From Acidobacteriota bacterium (GTDB lineage Bacteria; Actinomycetota; Acidimicrobiia; Acidimicrobiales; SHLQ01): a stretch of DNA of 6,561 nt. Shown here in pieces: positions 6,422 through 6,561 of this stretch. Both the position numbers and the translations under genes were made by a program. The notes beneath the pieces were generated by a model. That model searched no databases, was not told the DNA's origin, and saw only the letters and a list, made by a program, of their open reading frames with translations. The stretch is taken from assembly GCA_022562835.1 (NCBI GenBank), contig JADFOM010000046.1:1-6561 (forward strand), in the 5' to 3' direction. Numbering within the stretch: the stretch's first letter is position 1; every line of letters starts with the position of its first letter.

Positions 6422-6561
6422 CTAGTCGACCGCCCGAATCGGACCGGACTCATCCGAGCCCGTCCGGCCATGGATGACGTCGTCGATGATGCCGTACTCC
6501 TTGGCTTCCTCAGCGGTCATCACGTAGTCGCGGTCGGTGTCCTTCGCGATCTTCTCCACGG
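6422..6561 (-). CDS. clpP: ATP-dependent Clp protease proteolytic subunit ClpP, C-terminal 45 residues, cut by window edge
   Basis: This is the last part of the serine peptidase chamber of the Clp protease. Reading the minus strand from 6559, the frame gives VEKIAKDTDRDYVMTAEEAK followed by EYGIIDDVIHGRTG and a short tail ending RAVD, then TAG. The segment IxKDTDRDYxMxAxEAxEYGIID is the conserved ClpP C-terminal helix region; the Asp in KDT is expected to be the third member of the Ser-His-Asp triad by family knowledge. The Ser and His residues lie outside the window. The stop is 36 bases from the clpX start and in the same frame as it, so the two are surely one transcript. Many actinobacteria carry two clpP genes in tandem; whether this is clpP1 or clpP2 cannot be decided here, though adjacency to clpX suggests the downstream copy if there are two. 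Confidence 0.93.
   Translation of the reverse strand, partial: VEKIAKDTDRDYVMTAEEAKEYGIIDDVIHGRTGSDESGPIRAVD

Overview
All eight genes recognised in this window lie on the minus strand. In transcription order (right to left) they are clpP (3' end only), clpX, folC, ndk, mreB, mreC, mreD and the 5' part of the PBP2 gene mrdA. This is high-GC chromosomal housekeeping DNA. The order folC-ndk-mreB-mreC-mreD-PBP2 downstream of clpP-clpX is the arrangement known from Actinomycetota. In Streptomyces-type genomes valS sits between clpX and folC, and a small membrane-protein gene sits between folC and ndk; both are absent here. Lineage-flavoured residues (a GPTGCGKT Walker A in ClpX, EVGLLGR and GRDHTDGAPG in FolC) suggest an actinobacterial lineage such as Acidimicrobiia. 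That placement is an inference from memory and was not checked by alignment.

Right block (3792-6561): clpP and clpX encode the peptidase and AAA+ unfoldase of one ATP-dependent protease. They are 37 bases or fewer apart and probably co-transcribed. folC (folate polyglutamylation) follows clpX after only 23 bases, so it probably belongs to the same transcript.

Middle (3634-3791): this spacer of about 158 bases contains the one non-genic structure that stands out. It is a perfect 19-bp inverted repeat, and each arm is itself a 15-nt near-palindrome with the core GGTGTC-A/T-GACACC. It lies just after the folC stop and just before a plausible sigma70-type promoter for ndk. It looks like a REP-type palindromic doublet, perhaps also serving as a transcription boundary.

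Left block (1-3633): ndk (nucleoside diphosphate kinase) is followed by a 177-base spacer and then the rod-shape/elongasome operon. That operon comprises mreB (actin-like filament), mreC (periplasmic scaffold), mreD (membrane partner) and mrdA (elongation transpeptidase PBP2). The last three are joined by 4-base start/stop overlaps, which indicates translational coupling. Together they direct lateral wall synthesis, implying a rod-shaped or at least laterally elongating cell.

No mobile genes, RNA genes, CRISPR arrays or defence genes were seen. No unannotated stretch exceeds 300 bases. I found no convincing new multi-gene system; the palindromic doublet is the best candidate for follow-up.
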